Assembly (NCBI RefSeq): GCF_025961475.1
Contig: NZ_JAOQNS010000008.1
Coordinates: 1-64,000, forward strand
Reading direction: 5' to 3'
Length of the DNA stretch: 64,000 bases
From: Rhodobium gokarnense
Lineage (GTDB): Bacteria; Pseudomonadota; Alphaproteobacteria; Rhizobiales; Rhodobiaceae
The number at the start of each line of letters is the position of its first letter. The stretch's first letter is position 1. The notes under the pieces are model-generated. The model was not told where the DNA came from. It made no database searches and was given only the letters and a program-made list of their open reading frames with translations. A program made the translations under genes and the position numbers. This document shows positions 44,421 through 52,318 of the stretch, one piece after another.

Positions 44421-45673
44421 CTCTGCGCGGTCCTTCCGATCTGCACGTCGGTGAACCGGACCTGCATGCTCTGTGTCTGCAATGGCGGCTCCGTAAGCCG
44501 GCTGGTGAAGGGGATCGTCTCGCCGGCCTGGATGACCGTCTTGTCCGGATCGATGGCCCAGGCGTAGATTTCCTCGCCGCGCTGACCGCGCAGGCCGAAG
44601 CGAATCTTCGGCACCGTGCGCTCGCCATAGGAGACGTTTTCGATCGCGCCCTCGACGATGAGGATCGTGGTGCCCTTGTCGAACTCGCGCGAGACGCGGA
44701 TGTCGCGGAATTCCAGGCCGCGCAGGTTCACCTCGAACCCGATCGCGGCATAGAGCCCGCCGAGATCCGGCACCTTGCGCACGATGTCCTCGCGCTTGAC
44801 GATGAGGGCGACGATGACCGAGACGACGATGACGAAGGAAATGATGCCGCCGAACTTGCCGAATGTGAGCGCCTTGGCAGCCATCGCCGCGCTCGCCCGG
44901 CGCCCCATCTCCCGGCTCCGCTTCAGCCGCGGCCGGCGCCGCGGCTTGGCGAGCGATTCGATGTCGTGCGGCGGCTCTTCCCCGGCGCCCTTTGCCTCGG
45001 CCGGCACCGAGACGCCGGCAAACGGCGCACCGTCCGCCCCGTCCGCCGCATCCTCGCCGGCACCCGGATCGTCGTCGGAGGCCTTGGACGCCTCGTCGAT
45101 GGTCGCCATCAGGGCGGCCATGTCGAGTTCGCCGTCCTCCTCGTCCTCGCCTGCTGCGTCGTCGGCCCCGCCCGGCCCGTCGAACAAGGCGTCGAGACCC
45201 GCCTGGTCCATCTCCGCCGAACCGTCCGCCTGCGCCGGTGCGTCGAACAGCGCATCGAGGTCGTCCTGGTTCATCTCCGCCGAATCATCGCCCGCTGCGT
45301 CGGGCGCCACGGGTTCGTCGAACAGCGCGTCCAGCGCCGCCTGGTCCATCGGCTCGGAGTCAGCGTCATCTCCCGGCCCGTCGAACAGGGCGTCCAGATC
45401 CGCCTGGTTCATCGGTTCTTCCGCGTCCCCTGCCGGAACGTCGTCTTGGGTGGGGGCGGGAACCGGCGGCGCTGTGCGGGCGGCCGGAATCGCGCGGCCT
45501 CCGGCCGCAGCGACCTTGGCCTCCGGCACGGCCACCTCGATGGCCTCCGCCTCTTCCCGGTCGACGCGCCAGATCATGCCGCAGCGATTGCAGCGCACGT
45601 CGCGTCCGTCCGGGCCGACGGCCTCGTCGGGCAGCGAATATGACGTCGCACAGGTCGGACAGGAAATTTTCAT
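44417..45673 (-). CDS. MJ0042-type zinc-ribbon membrane protein with four FliM-like motifs
   Basis: A 418-residue protein. The N-terminal zinc ribbon uses C5/C8 and C28/C31. A long acidic disordered region follows, with four copies of M-[ND]-Q-x-x-L-D-A-L-F-D-x-P at residues 88-100, 109-121, 134-146 and 155-167. A basic patch (243-259) precedes one transmembrane helix (about 275-292), and the C-terminal 120 residues form a beta-rich DUF3426-like domain. The repeats resemble the N-terminal CheY-binding peptide of FliM (LSQAEIDALL). Function is unknown. It is first in an operon with hpt and the CpdR-like receiver and is divergent from ftsEX. Confidence 0.87.
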   Translation of the reverse strand: MKISCPTCATSYSLPDEAVGPDGRDVRCNRCGMIWRVDREEAEAIEVAVPEAKVAAAGGRAIPAARTAPPVPAPTQDDVPAGDAEEPMNQADLDALFDGPGDDADSEPMDQAALDALFDEPVAPDAAGDDSAEMNQDDLDALFDAPAQADGSAEMDQAGLDALFDGPGGADDAAGEDEEDGELDMAALMATIDEASKASDDDPGAGEDAADGADGAPFAGVSVPAEAKGAGEEPPHDIESLAKPRRRPRLKRSREMGRRASAAMAAKALTFGKFGGIISFVIVVSVIVALIVKREDIVRKVPDLGGLYAAIGFEVNLRGLEFRDIRVSREFDKGTTILIVEGAIENVSYGERTVPKIRFGLRGQRGEEIYAWAIDPDKTVIQAGETIPFTSRLTEPPLQTQSMQVRFTDVQIGRTAQR

Positions 45674-45825
45674 ATGCGGACCACCTTGCCGTCGCCGGCC
45701 TGAAACCGCAGCCTATCAGACGAATCTTAACATGCCTCACGGCACCCGGTGTCGGCGCAGGACACCGCGCCCGGAAATCGCGGGCGCGTTCCGGCTCCTC
45801 AAGTAAACAAAGGAAAACGTTAACG

Positions 45826-45841
45826 TTAATGAAGCGTTAAC
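45826..45841 (+). promoter_or_regulatory. CtrA-type binding site upstream of ftsE
   Basis: TTAATGAAGCGTTAAC fits the full CtrA consensus TTAA-N7-TTAAC exactly, and a further TTAA half-site stands at 45820. It lies 78 bases before the ftsE start in the 245-bp region between the divergent ftsEX and zinc-ribbon/hpt/receiver units, so it could control either. CtrA is the master cell-cycle regulator of alphaproteobacteria. Confidence 0.6.
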
Positions 45842-45918
45842 ATGGCTCGACCAAGTTGGGCCAAATCGCTGAAAAACGACGGGGACGGACGGGGACAGGG
45901 CGTTGAGGAGCAATTTGC

Positions 45919-46578
45919 GTGATCCGGTTTGAAAATGTCGGCCTCAGATACGGGATGGGCGCGGAGGTGCTGCGCGACGTCACCTTCCATATCGCGCCGA
46001 AATCCCTGCAGTTCCTGACCGGGCCGTCGGGCGCCGGCAAGACCAGCCTGATCCGGCTGATGTTCCTGGCGCTGCGCCCGACCCGCGGCCTGATCACCAT
46101 GTTCGGCCGCGACACCGCGCGCATCCCCAAGAGCGACCTGCCGGCGCTGCGCCGCCGCATCGGCGTCGTCTTCCAGGACTTCCGGCTCCTGGAGCACCTG
46201 ACCACCTACGAGAACGTCGCCCTGCCGCTCCGGGTCACCGGCGTCGACGAGGCGAAATACCGCTCCGACGTGGTCGAACTCTTGAAATGGGTCGGGCTCG
46301 GCGACCGCATGCACGTGCTGCCGCCGGTGCTCTCGGGCGGCGAGAAGCAGCGCGCGGCGATTGCCCGCGCCCTCATCGCCCAGCCGGAGATCCTGCTTGC
46401 CGACGAGCCGACCGGCAATGTCGACCCGCCGCTCGCCCGCCGGCTGCTGCGCCTTTTCACCGAGCTCAACAAGCTCGGCACGTCGGTGGTCATCGCCACC
46501 CACGACATCAACCTGATGAACCAGGTCGATGCCCGCCGCATCGTCCTCCATGACGGACGGCTGGATATCTATGACTGA
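45919..46578 (+). CDS. ftsE: cell division ATP-binding protein FtsE
   Basis: A 219-residue ABC ATPase that with FtsX forms a divisome complex activating peptidoglycan hydrolases. Walker A is GPSGAGKTS at residues 35-43, the signature LSGGEKQRAAIARAL and Walker B ILLADEPTGNVDP follow, with the switch histidine in IATHDI. The GTG start at 45919 has GAGGAG 9 bases upstream. Its end overlaps ftsX by eight bases. Confidence 0.95.
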   Translation: MIRFENVGLRYGMGAEVLRDVTFHIAPKSLQFLTGPSGAGKTSLIRLMFLALRPTRGLITMFGRDTARIPKSDLPALRRRIGVVFQDFRLLEHLTTYENVALPLRVTGVDEAKYRSDVVELLKWVGLGDRMHVLPPVLSGGEKQRAAIARALIAQPEILLADEPTGNVDPPLARRLLRLFTELNKLGTSVVIATHDINLMNQVDARRIVLHDGRLDIYD

Positions 46579-47599
46579 CGCCGAGGACAGCGCCCGCGAA
46601 GAGGCGGCCACGCCAGAGCCGGAGAAAAAGAGCACCGGCCCCGCGCCCAGGCGGCGCGGCATGCGCGAGCGCGTGAAGAAAAAGAAGCGGGCGCCGGAAT
46701 TCCGCGATGCGGCCCCGATCGTGCCGCCGGCGACCGTTGCCGGCAACGCGCTCGCCATCGTCATCGCCATCATGAGCTTCCTGGCCTGCCTCACCATCGG
46801 CGCCGTGACCGTCGTGCACGACGCCTCACGCGACTGGCAGGGCGATATCGCCCGCGAGGTCACGGTCCAGATCCGCCCGGTCGACGGCGTCGACATGACC
46901 TCGCAGATCGAAAAGGCGATCGCGATCGCGGAAGGCACCCCCGGCATCGCCACGGCCCACGCGCTCTCCGACAAGGAGACCAAGGCGCTCCTGGAGCCCT
47001 GGCTCGGCGCCGGGCTCGACCTCGACGCCCTGCCGGTGCCGCGCCTCGTGCGCGTCGAACTCGGCGATCCCGTCGGCGCCGACATCCCCGGCCTCAAGAA
47101 GGCAATCGCCGACAGCGTCCCCGGCGGCAGCCTCGACGACCATTCCGCCTGGACGCGGCAACTGACGGCAATGGCCCAGACCATGGTCATCGGCGGCTTC
47201 GTCATTCTCGGCCTCGTGCTGACGGCGATGGTCCTCAGCGTCGTCTTCGCCACCCGCGCCGCCATGGCCGGCAACCGCGACGTCATCGAGGTGCTCCACC
47301 TCGTCGGCGCCGAGGACGGCTTCATCGCCGGCGAGTTCCAGCGCCATTTCCTCCTCCTCGGCCTGAAGGGCGGGGCGGCCGGCGGCGCCGCGGCCATCGT
47401 CACCTTCGCCGCCGTGACCCTCGCCCGCCGCCAGGCACCCGGCACGGCCGCCTTCGACCAGCTCGAGGCGCTGCTCGGCCAGACCGGCATCGGCGCCCTC
47501 GGCTATGTCGCAGCGCTCGGCGTCGTCTTCGTCGTCGCCATCCTCACAGCGCTCACCTCGCGGCTGGCGGTGCGGCGCACGCTTGGCGCCATGGAGTGA
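46571..47599 (+). CDS. ftsX: cell division protein FtsX
   Basis: A 342-residue inner-membrane protein, the partner of FtsE. A long basic cytoplasmic N-terminus (about 55 residues, many Lys/Arg) precedes the first helix, followed by a periplasmic domain (about 85-200) that in relatives binds hydrolase activators, and three more helices towards the C-terminus. The ATG at 46571 lies within the last codons of ftsE, which implies translational coupling. Confidence 0.93.
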   Translation: MTDAEDSAREEAATPEPEKKSTGPAPRRRGMRERVKKKKRAPEFRDAAPIVPPATVAGNALAIVIAIMSFLACLTIGAVTVVHDASRDWQGDIAREVTVQIRPVDGVDMTSQIEKAIAIAEGTPGIATAHALSDKETKALLEPWLGAGLDLDALPVPRLVRVELGDPVGADIPGLKKAIADSVPGGSLDDHSAWTRQLTAMAQTMVIGGFVILGLVLTAMVLSVVFATRAAMAGNRDVIEVLHLVGAEDGFIAGEFQRHFLLLGLKGGAAGGAAAIVTFAAVTLARRQAPGTAAFDQLEALLGQTGIGALGYVAALGVVFVVAILTALTSRLAVRRTLGAME

Positions 47600-47708
47600 T
47601 CGAAAAGCCGCAAGAATGCAGGGGCCTCGCCGATGTCGCAGTGGAGAAACCCCGAATTGGTCTTGTGGACGCCGTTCGATCGCCGCAATTTAAGGCAATG
47701 CTGAACAC

Positions 47709-48464
47709 ATGGACGTTGACGTTATGAGCGCGACGCCCGACCGCCGGACAAACTCCTTCGACGACGCCGGCGGCGCGGCTGCGGCGGACCGGCGCGACCC
47801 CTCCCGACGGTCGCTCACGACACTGGCGATTCGCCTGTCGCTGGTCGTTGCCGTCTTCTGCGCGGTTTTCTTCGTCGGCGGCTTCCTGCATTTCGCCACC
47901 TCCGTCTCCCGCACCGCCCCCGTCGTCGTCGGCAAGGCCGATGCCATCGTGGTGCTCACCGGCGGCGCCCACCGCATCGACGGCGCCCTTGCCCTCTTGG
48001 AAGACGGACGCGCGCAGCGCCTCCTCATCTCCGGCGTCCACCCGAACAACACCCATGCCAGCCTCGCCCGCCAGTCAAAGCGCCGGGCCGCCCTCTTTGC
48101 CTGCTGCGTCGACCTCGACAAGAAGGCGGAGAACACCATCGGCAACGCCGAACAGACCGGCCGCTGGGTGCGCCAGTACGGCTTCCATTCGCTGATCGTC
48201 GTCACCAGCGCCTACCACATGCCGCGCTCCATGGCCGAGCTGCGCAACGCGCTGCCGGCCGATGTGGAGCTGAAGCCCTATCCGGTGGTGCACGAGAACC
48301 TGCCGCTGGAGCAGTGGTATGCCCGCTGGGGCACCGCCAAGCTGCTGCTCAACGAATACGTCAAGTACGTGGCCGCACGGCTGCGCCTCAGCATGGACCT
48401 CGACGAGGTCGTCCCGGCCCGCATCGCCGGCTGCAACACCTGCGCCGACCGGCGCGACATCTGA
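47709..48464 (+). CDS. YdcF family (DUF218) membrane protein
   Basis: A 251-residue protein with one N-terminal transmembrane helix (about residues 40-62) and a periplasmic DUF218/YdcF domain. The typical IVVLTGGAHRIDGAL, the GVHPNNTH segment, the EAENTIGNA-like loop (here KAENTIGNA) and VVTSAYHMPRSMAEL are all present. Related SanA and YdcF proteins act in envelope integrity; the reaction is unknown. The ATG at 47709 was taken; an in-frame ATG at 47724 is possible. It lies 109 bases after ftsX on the same strand. Confidence 0.88.
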   Translation: MDVDVMSATPDRRTNSFDDAGGAAAADRRDPSRRSLTTLAIRLSLVVAVFCAVFFVGGFLHFATSVSRTAPVVVGKADAIVVLTGGAHRIDGALALLEDGRAQRLLISGVHPNNTHASLARQSKRRAALFACCVDLDKKAENTIGNAEQTGRWVRQYGFHSLIVVTSAYHMPRSMAELRNALPADVELKPYPVVHENLPLEQWYARWGTAKLLLNEYVKYVAARLRLSMDLDEVVPARIAGCNTCADRRDI

Positions 48465-48610
48465 TCCTGACGCACGGACACAACTGCGGTGCCGCGAAGG
48501 TTCCCCGCGGCGCGCAGATGCGCTAGAGCATCGGACCGAAACCGGGGCGGCGTCAGCGACCAGCGGGTCTTGCCGCCGATCCCCTTGCTGCCGGCCGGCC
48601 GGAAGTCGCC

Positions 48611-49375
48611 ATGCTCGTTCTCAGGTCCCTGCTCTTCAACATCGCGTTCTACGCCTTCGTTTCCGTGGCGCTGGTCCTGATCCTGCCGGTGTTCGTGCTG
48701 CCGCGGCGCTGGGGCTGGAACGCGGTCCGGTTCTGGGGCATCGCCAATCTCTGGATGCTTCGCCACATCGCCGGCGTGACCGTCGAAATCCGCGGCCGCG
48801 AGCACATCAAGACGGGCGGTTATCTCGTCGCTTCGAAGCACCAGTCGGCCTGGGAGACCTTCGCGCTCGTCCCGCTGTTCGACGACCCGACCTTCATCCT
48901 GAAGCGCGAGCTCATGCACATCCCGTTCTTCGGCTGGTACGCGGCCCGCTTCCGGATGCTGCCGATCGACCGCGGCCGCGGCTCGGCCGTCCTGCCGGCG
49001 CTGACGGAGCGCACGAAGAAGGCCGTCGACGAAGGCCGGCAGGTCATCATCTTTCCCGAAGGCACCCGCCGGCCGGCCGGCGCCGCGCCCGCCTACAAGT
49101 TCGGCGTCGCCCATCTCTACGCAAATGTCGGCTGCGAATGCCTGCCGATCGCCCTGAATTCCGGCCTTTACTGGCCGCGGCGCACGTTCCTGCGCTATCC
49201 GGGGACGATCATCGTGGAGATCCTGCCGCCGATCCCGCCCGGCCTGTCGGCATCGCAGTTTCACAGGACGCTGAAGGCCGGGATCGAGGCGGCGAGCACG
49301 CGACTGATCGAGGAAGCCGCCGCGAGCGAAACGCCGCCGCCGCTGGCGCAAATCGCCGAAAATTCCAAGAAATGA
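48611..49375 (+). CDS. plsC: 1-acyl-sn-glycerol-3-phosphate acyltransferase
   Basis: A 254-residue membrane-bound acyltransferase making phosphatidic acid from lysophosphatidic acid. One or two N-terminal hydrophobic helices are followed by the catalytic motif as H77-x4-E82 (SKHQSAWET), where the textbook form has Asp, and by FPEGTRR, the glycerol-phosphate-binding motif. Glutamate at this place is, to my knowledge, usual in alphaproteobacterial PlsC. It is near ftsEX and the YdcF-like gene on the same strand. Confidence 0.92.
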   Translation: MLVLRSLLFNIAFYAFVSVALVLILPVFVLPRRWGWNAVRFWGIANLWMLRHIAGVTVEIRGREHIKTGGYLVASKHQSAWETFALVPLFDDPTFILKRELMHIPFFGWYAARFRMLPIDRGRGSAVLPALTERTKKAVDEGRQVIIFPEGTRRPAGAAPAYKFGVAHLYANVGCECLPIALNSGLYWPRRTFLRYPGTIIVEILPPIPPGLSASQFHRTLKAGIEAASTRLIEEAAASETPPPLAQIAENSKK

Positions 49376-49669
49376 CCGGTGCGCCCACCGACGATTGAGG
49401 GAATGGCGGCCCGTCTTTACGAGACCGAAGAGTATCGTTTTCTCCAAAAAGGTTAGGCGAGCGAAAATTCAGGTCTTCTCAAGGCTCGCCGGATACAGTC
49501 TTTCTAAAGACGCGAAAATAAACATAGGAGTAATAGATCCAATTCCGACTCTATCCGACAGATAAATAAAATACTTGCAGTAAGAAAGTAATTCAGTTAT
49601 CCAATAGAGATTCTTCGTGACAATGAGTGCAAGTTTCCCGTCCGGCATGCAGCCAACGGAGATGATGCC

Positions 49670-50014
49670 ATGGAGACCGAAGCACCTGTCAAATGCCTGC
49701 GTTCAGAGGCGTCGCACATCGCAGACGTTCTCGGCCACAGCGACCGCTATCAGTACTGGGTCGGCGCGTCCGGAAAACGCTATCTGTTCACCACCATGCC
49801 GGTCGCGATCATAAGCGATTTTCAAACGGCCGTCGTGCTGACGACCCATCCGGACGACAGCCGCGAGACGAGCTGGATCGGCACGGCCGCCGAATTCCTC
49901 GCCGAGTCGGCAAGCCTCGGCCAGCCGAAGCGCGCCTATGTCCATCTTCTGTCGCCGACGCGGGCCGCACGCCAGGCCGTCATCGACGACCTGCACGCCG
50001 CGCTGCCGAATTGA
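49670..50014 (+). CDS. hypothetical protein (114 aa)
   Basis: A small soluble protein with no signal peptide or membrane helix. GGAG lies 8 bases upstream of the ATG at 49670, and its codon use matches neighbouring genes. Visible blocks are GHSDRYQYWVGASGKRYLFTTMP and WIGTAAEFLAESASLG; these suggest a small alpha/beta fold. I recognise no family. The roughly 290 bases upstream (49376-49669) are AT-rich and contain no gene; TTGCAG and TTATCC spaced 16 apart near 49574-49601 could be its promoter. Confidence 0.72.
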   Translation: METEAPVKCLRSEASHIADVLGHSDRYQYWVGASGKRYLFTTMPVAIISDFQTAVVLTTHPDDSRETSWIGTAAEFLAESASLGQPKRAYVHLLSPTRAARQAVIDDLHAALPN

Positions 50015-50041
50015 AGGATACGCTCTGCACCCCTCCGGCGC

Positions 50042-50566
50042 TCAGCCGGCGAGCGCATCGGCGATCGCCGTCAGGCGGTGATCGCGGATGGACAGCTCCT
50101 CCAGGTGCCGTGCCGTGTTGACCACATATTCCACGTTCGGCCCCGACTGGCCCTTGCCGTGGCGGACGATCTCGATGACCTCGTCCTCCGGCAGGACGCC
50201 GGCATATTGCTCGTGGTCGCGGTCGACCACATAGGCGATCGCCCGGGTCGCGCGGCCGCTGCCGTCTTCCAGCACCACACGCCGGATGCTTTCCTTGTAG
50301 ACCATGGTGACCTGTTCGCGGGCGCGCAGATAGGCGAGGGTCTCGTCGCGCTTGCCCGCCGCAACGCGGAACGCCATGCCGATGCACGAGCCCCCGCGGT
50401 CGAGGCCGAGCACGAGGCCGGGGCGTTCCGGCGTGCCGCGGTGGACGTGGGAATAGACGCAGAGCGCGCGATGCACGCCGGCGATCCGCGCCGGCGCCGC
50501 CTCGACATGGTCGAACCCCGGCCGCCACATCAGCGATCCATAGCCGAAAACCCAGAAATCCTGCAT
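50042..50566 (-). CDS. gamma-glutamylcyclotransferase (ChaC-like)
   Basis: A 174-residue cytoplasmic enzyme of the ChaC branch, which degrades glutathione to 5-oxoproline and Cys-Gly. The substrate-binding loop is VFGYGSLMWRPGF (residues 6-18) and the catalytic glutamate is probably E84 in YLRAREQ. A TPERPGLVLGLD segment and the C-terminal GKGQSGPNVEYVVNT are family-typical. It converges on the hypothetical gene upstream with a 27-base gap and diverges from the DUF2125 gene. Confidence 0.92.
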   Translation of the reverse strand: MQDFWVFGYGSLMWRPGFDHVEAAPARIAGVHRALCVYSHVHRGTPERPGLVLGLDRGGSCIGMAFRVAAGKRDETLAYLRAREQVTMVYKESIRRVVLEDGSGRATRAIAYVVDRDHEQYAGVLPEDEVIEIVRHGKGQSGPNVEYVVNTARHLEELSIRDHRLTAIADALAG

Positions 50567-50691
50567 GCATCCGTCCCGATTCTGTTCGCCCGCTTGCGCC
50601 GCGCCGCAGACGGCAAGACATAGAGGCGGGTGCGGCCGAAGGAAAGGGCGGGCGGGACAGGCGTGCCGCGATATGCCAAAAAAGGGCCGGC

Positions 50692-51786
50692 ATGGCGGTT
50701 TACCGATCCGAATCGCCGAACCGACCCGGCGTCGCCCCCCGGCGCCCTTTCCCGGAGCAGTCCTTGACCGAAGCGCCCCGCCGCAGCCGTTCCACCAGGA
50801 TCTTCGTCCTTGCCGTTGCCGGCGTGATCGCCGTCATCGCCGCCTGGAGCGCGGCGTGGTGGTACATCGCCGATACCGCGGAAACCGTCATCGACCGGAC
50901 GCTCGCCGATCTGCGGCGCGGCGGCACGGTCGTTGCCTGCGGCGGGCGCGAGATCGGCGGCTGGCCGTTCCGCCTCGAGGTGCGCTGCGCGCCGCTGCGG
51001 CTGAAGACGCCGGACGGGTTCGCTCTCAAGGTCGCCGCCGCCCGTGCCGTCGCCCTTGTCTACAATCCCCGCCACATCATCGTGGAGACCGACGCGCCGG
51101 CCGAGATCGATGCGGGCGGGCGGGCGCCGGGCGCGATCGCCTGGAGCCTCGGCCATGCCAGCGTGGTCATCGGCGACAACGGCCCGCGGGAATTGTCCGT
51201 CGCGCTGGAGGACCCGCGGGTCAGCGGCTTCGGTCCGCTCGGCCTGAAAGACGTCGCCGCGACAAACGCCCAGTTCCATATGCGCGAGGCGCCGGACCGG
51301 CCAGGCACCCTCGACGTCGCGCTCTCGGTCTCCGACCTCGTGGAATCCCCTGTGCCGCTCGGCGCGCCCATCGGCGCCGGCCTTGAGGCGCGCCTGCCGG
51401 CAAACGTCATGGCAAATGCCTCCCGGCCCGTCACCCTTGCCGCGCCCTCGCCGGACGGCCCGGCCCTCGACATCACCCGCGCCCATCTTGAGGCGGAGAC
51501 CGCCCGGCTGGCGCTCGACGGGCATCTCACCCTGAACGCCGCCGGCGCGCCGGAGGGCACGCTCGATCTGGAAGTGACCGACGCCAGCCGCGTGACCGCG
51601 ATCCTCCGGCGCCTCGTTCCCGCCGACCCGGCAAAGCTGGAAAGCATCGAGGGCGCCATCACCGGCTTCGGCCGCAAGACCGAGGTGGACGGAAAGACCG
51701 TCCACGTGCTGCCGATCCGGATCCGCAACGGCCAGGCATCGCTGGGCCTCATCCCGCTCTTCCGCCTGCCGTCGATTGGGGGTTGA
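50692..51786 (+). CDS. DUF2125 domain-containing protein
   Basis: A 364-residue protein with one N-terminal transmembrane helix (about residues 37-58) and a large periplasmic beta-rich domain. The RRGGTVVACGGREIGGWPFRLEVRC region, residues 75-99, with its cysteine pair, is typical of DUF2125 proteins of alphaproteobacteria. Function unknown. A repeat cluster follows its stop directly. The ATG at 50692 has no strong ribosome site; later in-frame starts near residue 24 are possible. Confidence 0.86.
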   Translation: MAVYRSESPNRPGVAPRRPFPEQSLTEAPRRSRSTRIFVLAVAGVIAVIAAWSAAWWYIADTAETVIDRTLADLRRGGTVVACGGREIGGWPFRLEVRCAPLRLKTPDGFALKVAAARAVALVYNPRHIIVETDAPAEIDAGGRAPGAIAWSLGHASVVIGDNGPRELSVALEDPRVSGFGPLGLKDVAATNAQFHMREAPDRPGTLDVALSVSDLVESPVPLGAPIGAGLEARLPANVMANASRPVTLAAPSPDGPALDITRAHLEAETARLALDGHLTLNAAGAPEGTLDLEVTDASRVTAILRRLVPADPAKLESIEGAITGFGRKTEVDGKTVHVLPIRIRNGQASLGLIPLFRLPSIGG

Positions 51787-51809
51787 TCGCCGTTCAAATC
51801 AGCCAAGAT

Positions 51810-51914
51810 CGTCATTGCGAGCGAGCGAAGCGAGCGCGGCAATCCAGGGCCGTACGCTCCGAGCAGGCTGCCCTGAATCGCCGCGTCGGCCTGCCGGCCT
51901 CCTCGCGACGACGC
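51810..51914. repeat. CGTCATTGCGAG...GCAATCCAG element with an opposing degenerate half
   Basis: CGTCATTGCGAG (51810-51821) to GCAATCCAG (51839-51847) is followed by an opposing degenerate copy starting CTGAATCGCCGCGTCGG (about 51873-51914). The latter shares GCCGCGTCGGCCT with the left half of the repeat at 33458-33579. The region 51787-52318 contains no gene. Confidence 0.75.
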
Positions 51915-51984
51915 CTGCGGGTTTGGTTTCGACGCCCCGACCGACCAAGCGGCTCTATCCGCTTCGCCAATGCAACTCTCTCCC

Positions 51985-52153
51985 GTCACCCGGGCGTGAC
52001 CCGGGGCCTATTGCCCCCGTCAACACGGTATGCCGATTGCCGAGGAGATCGGGCATGAACGCGCATCGATGCCGGGAAAGGACCCGTCACGGGCTACGGC
52101 GTTGAGAGGGGCAATGGGTCCCGGGTCTGCGCTTCGCTTCGCCCGGGATGACG
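51985..52153. repeat. imperfect inverted repeat with CCCGGG-rich arms
   Basis: The left arm (51985-52017, GTCACCCGGGCGTGACCCGG onward to TTGCCCC) is complementary to the right arm (52108-52153, GGGGCAATGGGTCCCGGGTC onward to CCCGGGATGAC), which carries an extra GCTTCGCTTCG insert. About 90 bases lie between the arms. This resembles another common intergenic family of alphaproteobacteria built on GTCATCCCGGG. Confidence 0.72.
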
Positions 52154-52173
52154 ACTGAGGGTGACGCGAAGGC

Positions 52174-52290
52174 AATCGAAGCCGTCAGGCTTCGCAAGGC
52201 CGAACGGCCGCCGGTGCCCATGCGCCGCCCCCGCGGAGGCCAGTGAGCGAATGCGAACGCGCGGCCGTGAGCGAAAAGAAATCCCTCGTG
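52174..52290. repeat. diverged inverted copy of the 94-bp repeat of 4013-4343
   Basis: The sequence from AATCGAAGCCGTCAGGCTTC through CAAGGCCGAACGGCCGCCGG to GTGAGCGAAAAG is the reverse complement of the repeat unit at 4013-4343 with several changes and a small insertion. It ends about 30 bases before the metF-like stop codon. It shows that the 94-bp unit belongs to a dispersed family rather than being a local tandem array only. Confidence 0.68.
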
Positions 52291-52318
52291 AGCGAAGTGG
52301 GTCTGCCGTGAGACAAAA

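Noticed and set aside
48839-48856. Broken catalytic motif in PlsC (H-x4-E instead of H-x4-D)
   Set aside because: The KHQSAWET form is, to my knowledge, usual in alphaproteobacterial PlsC, so it is not evidence of inactivity.
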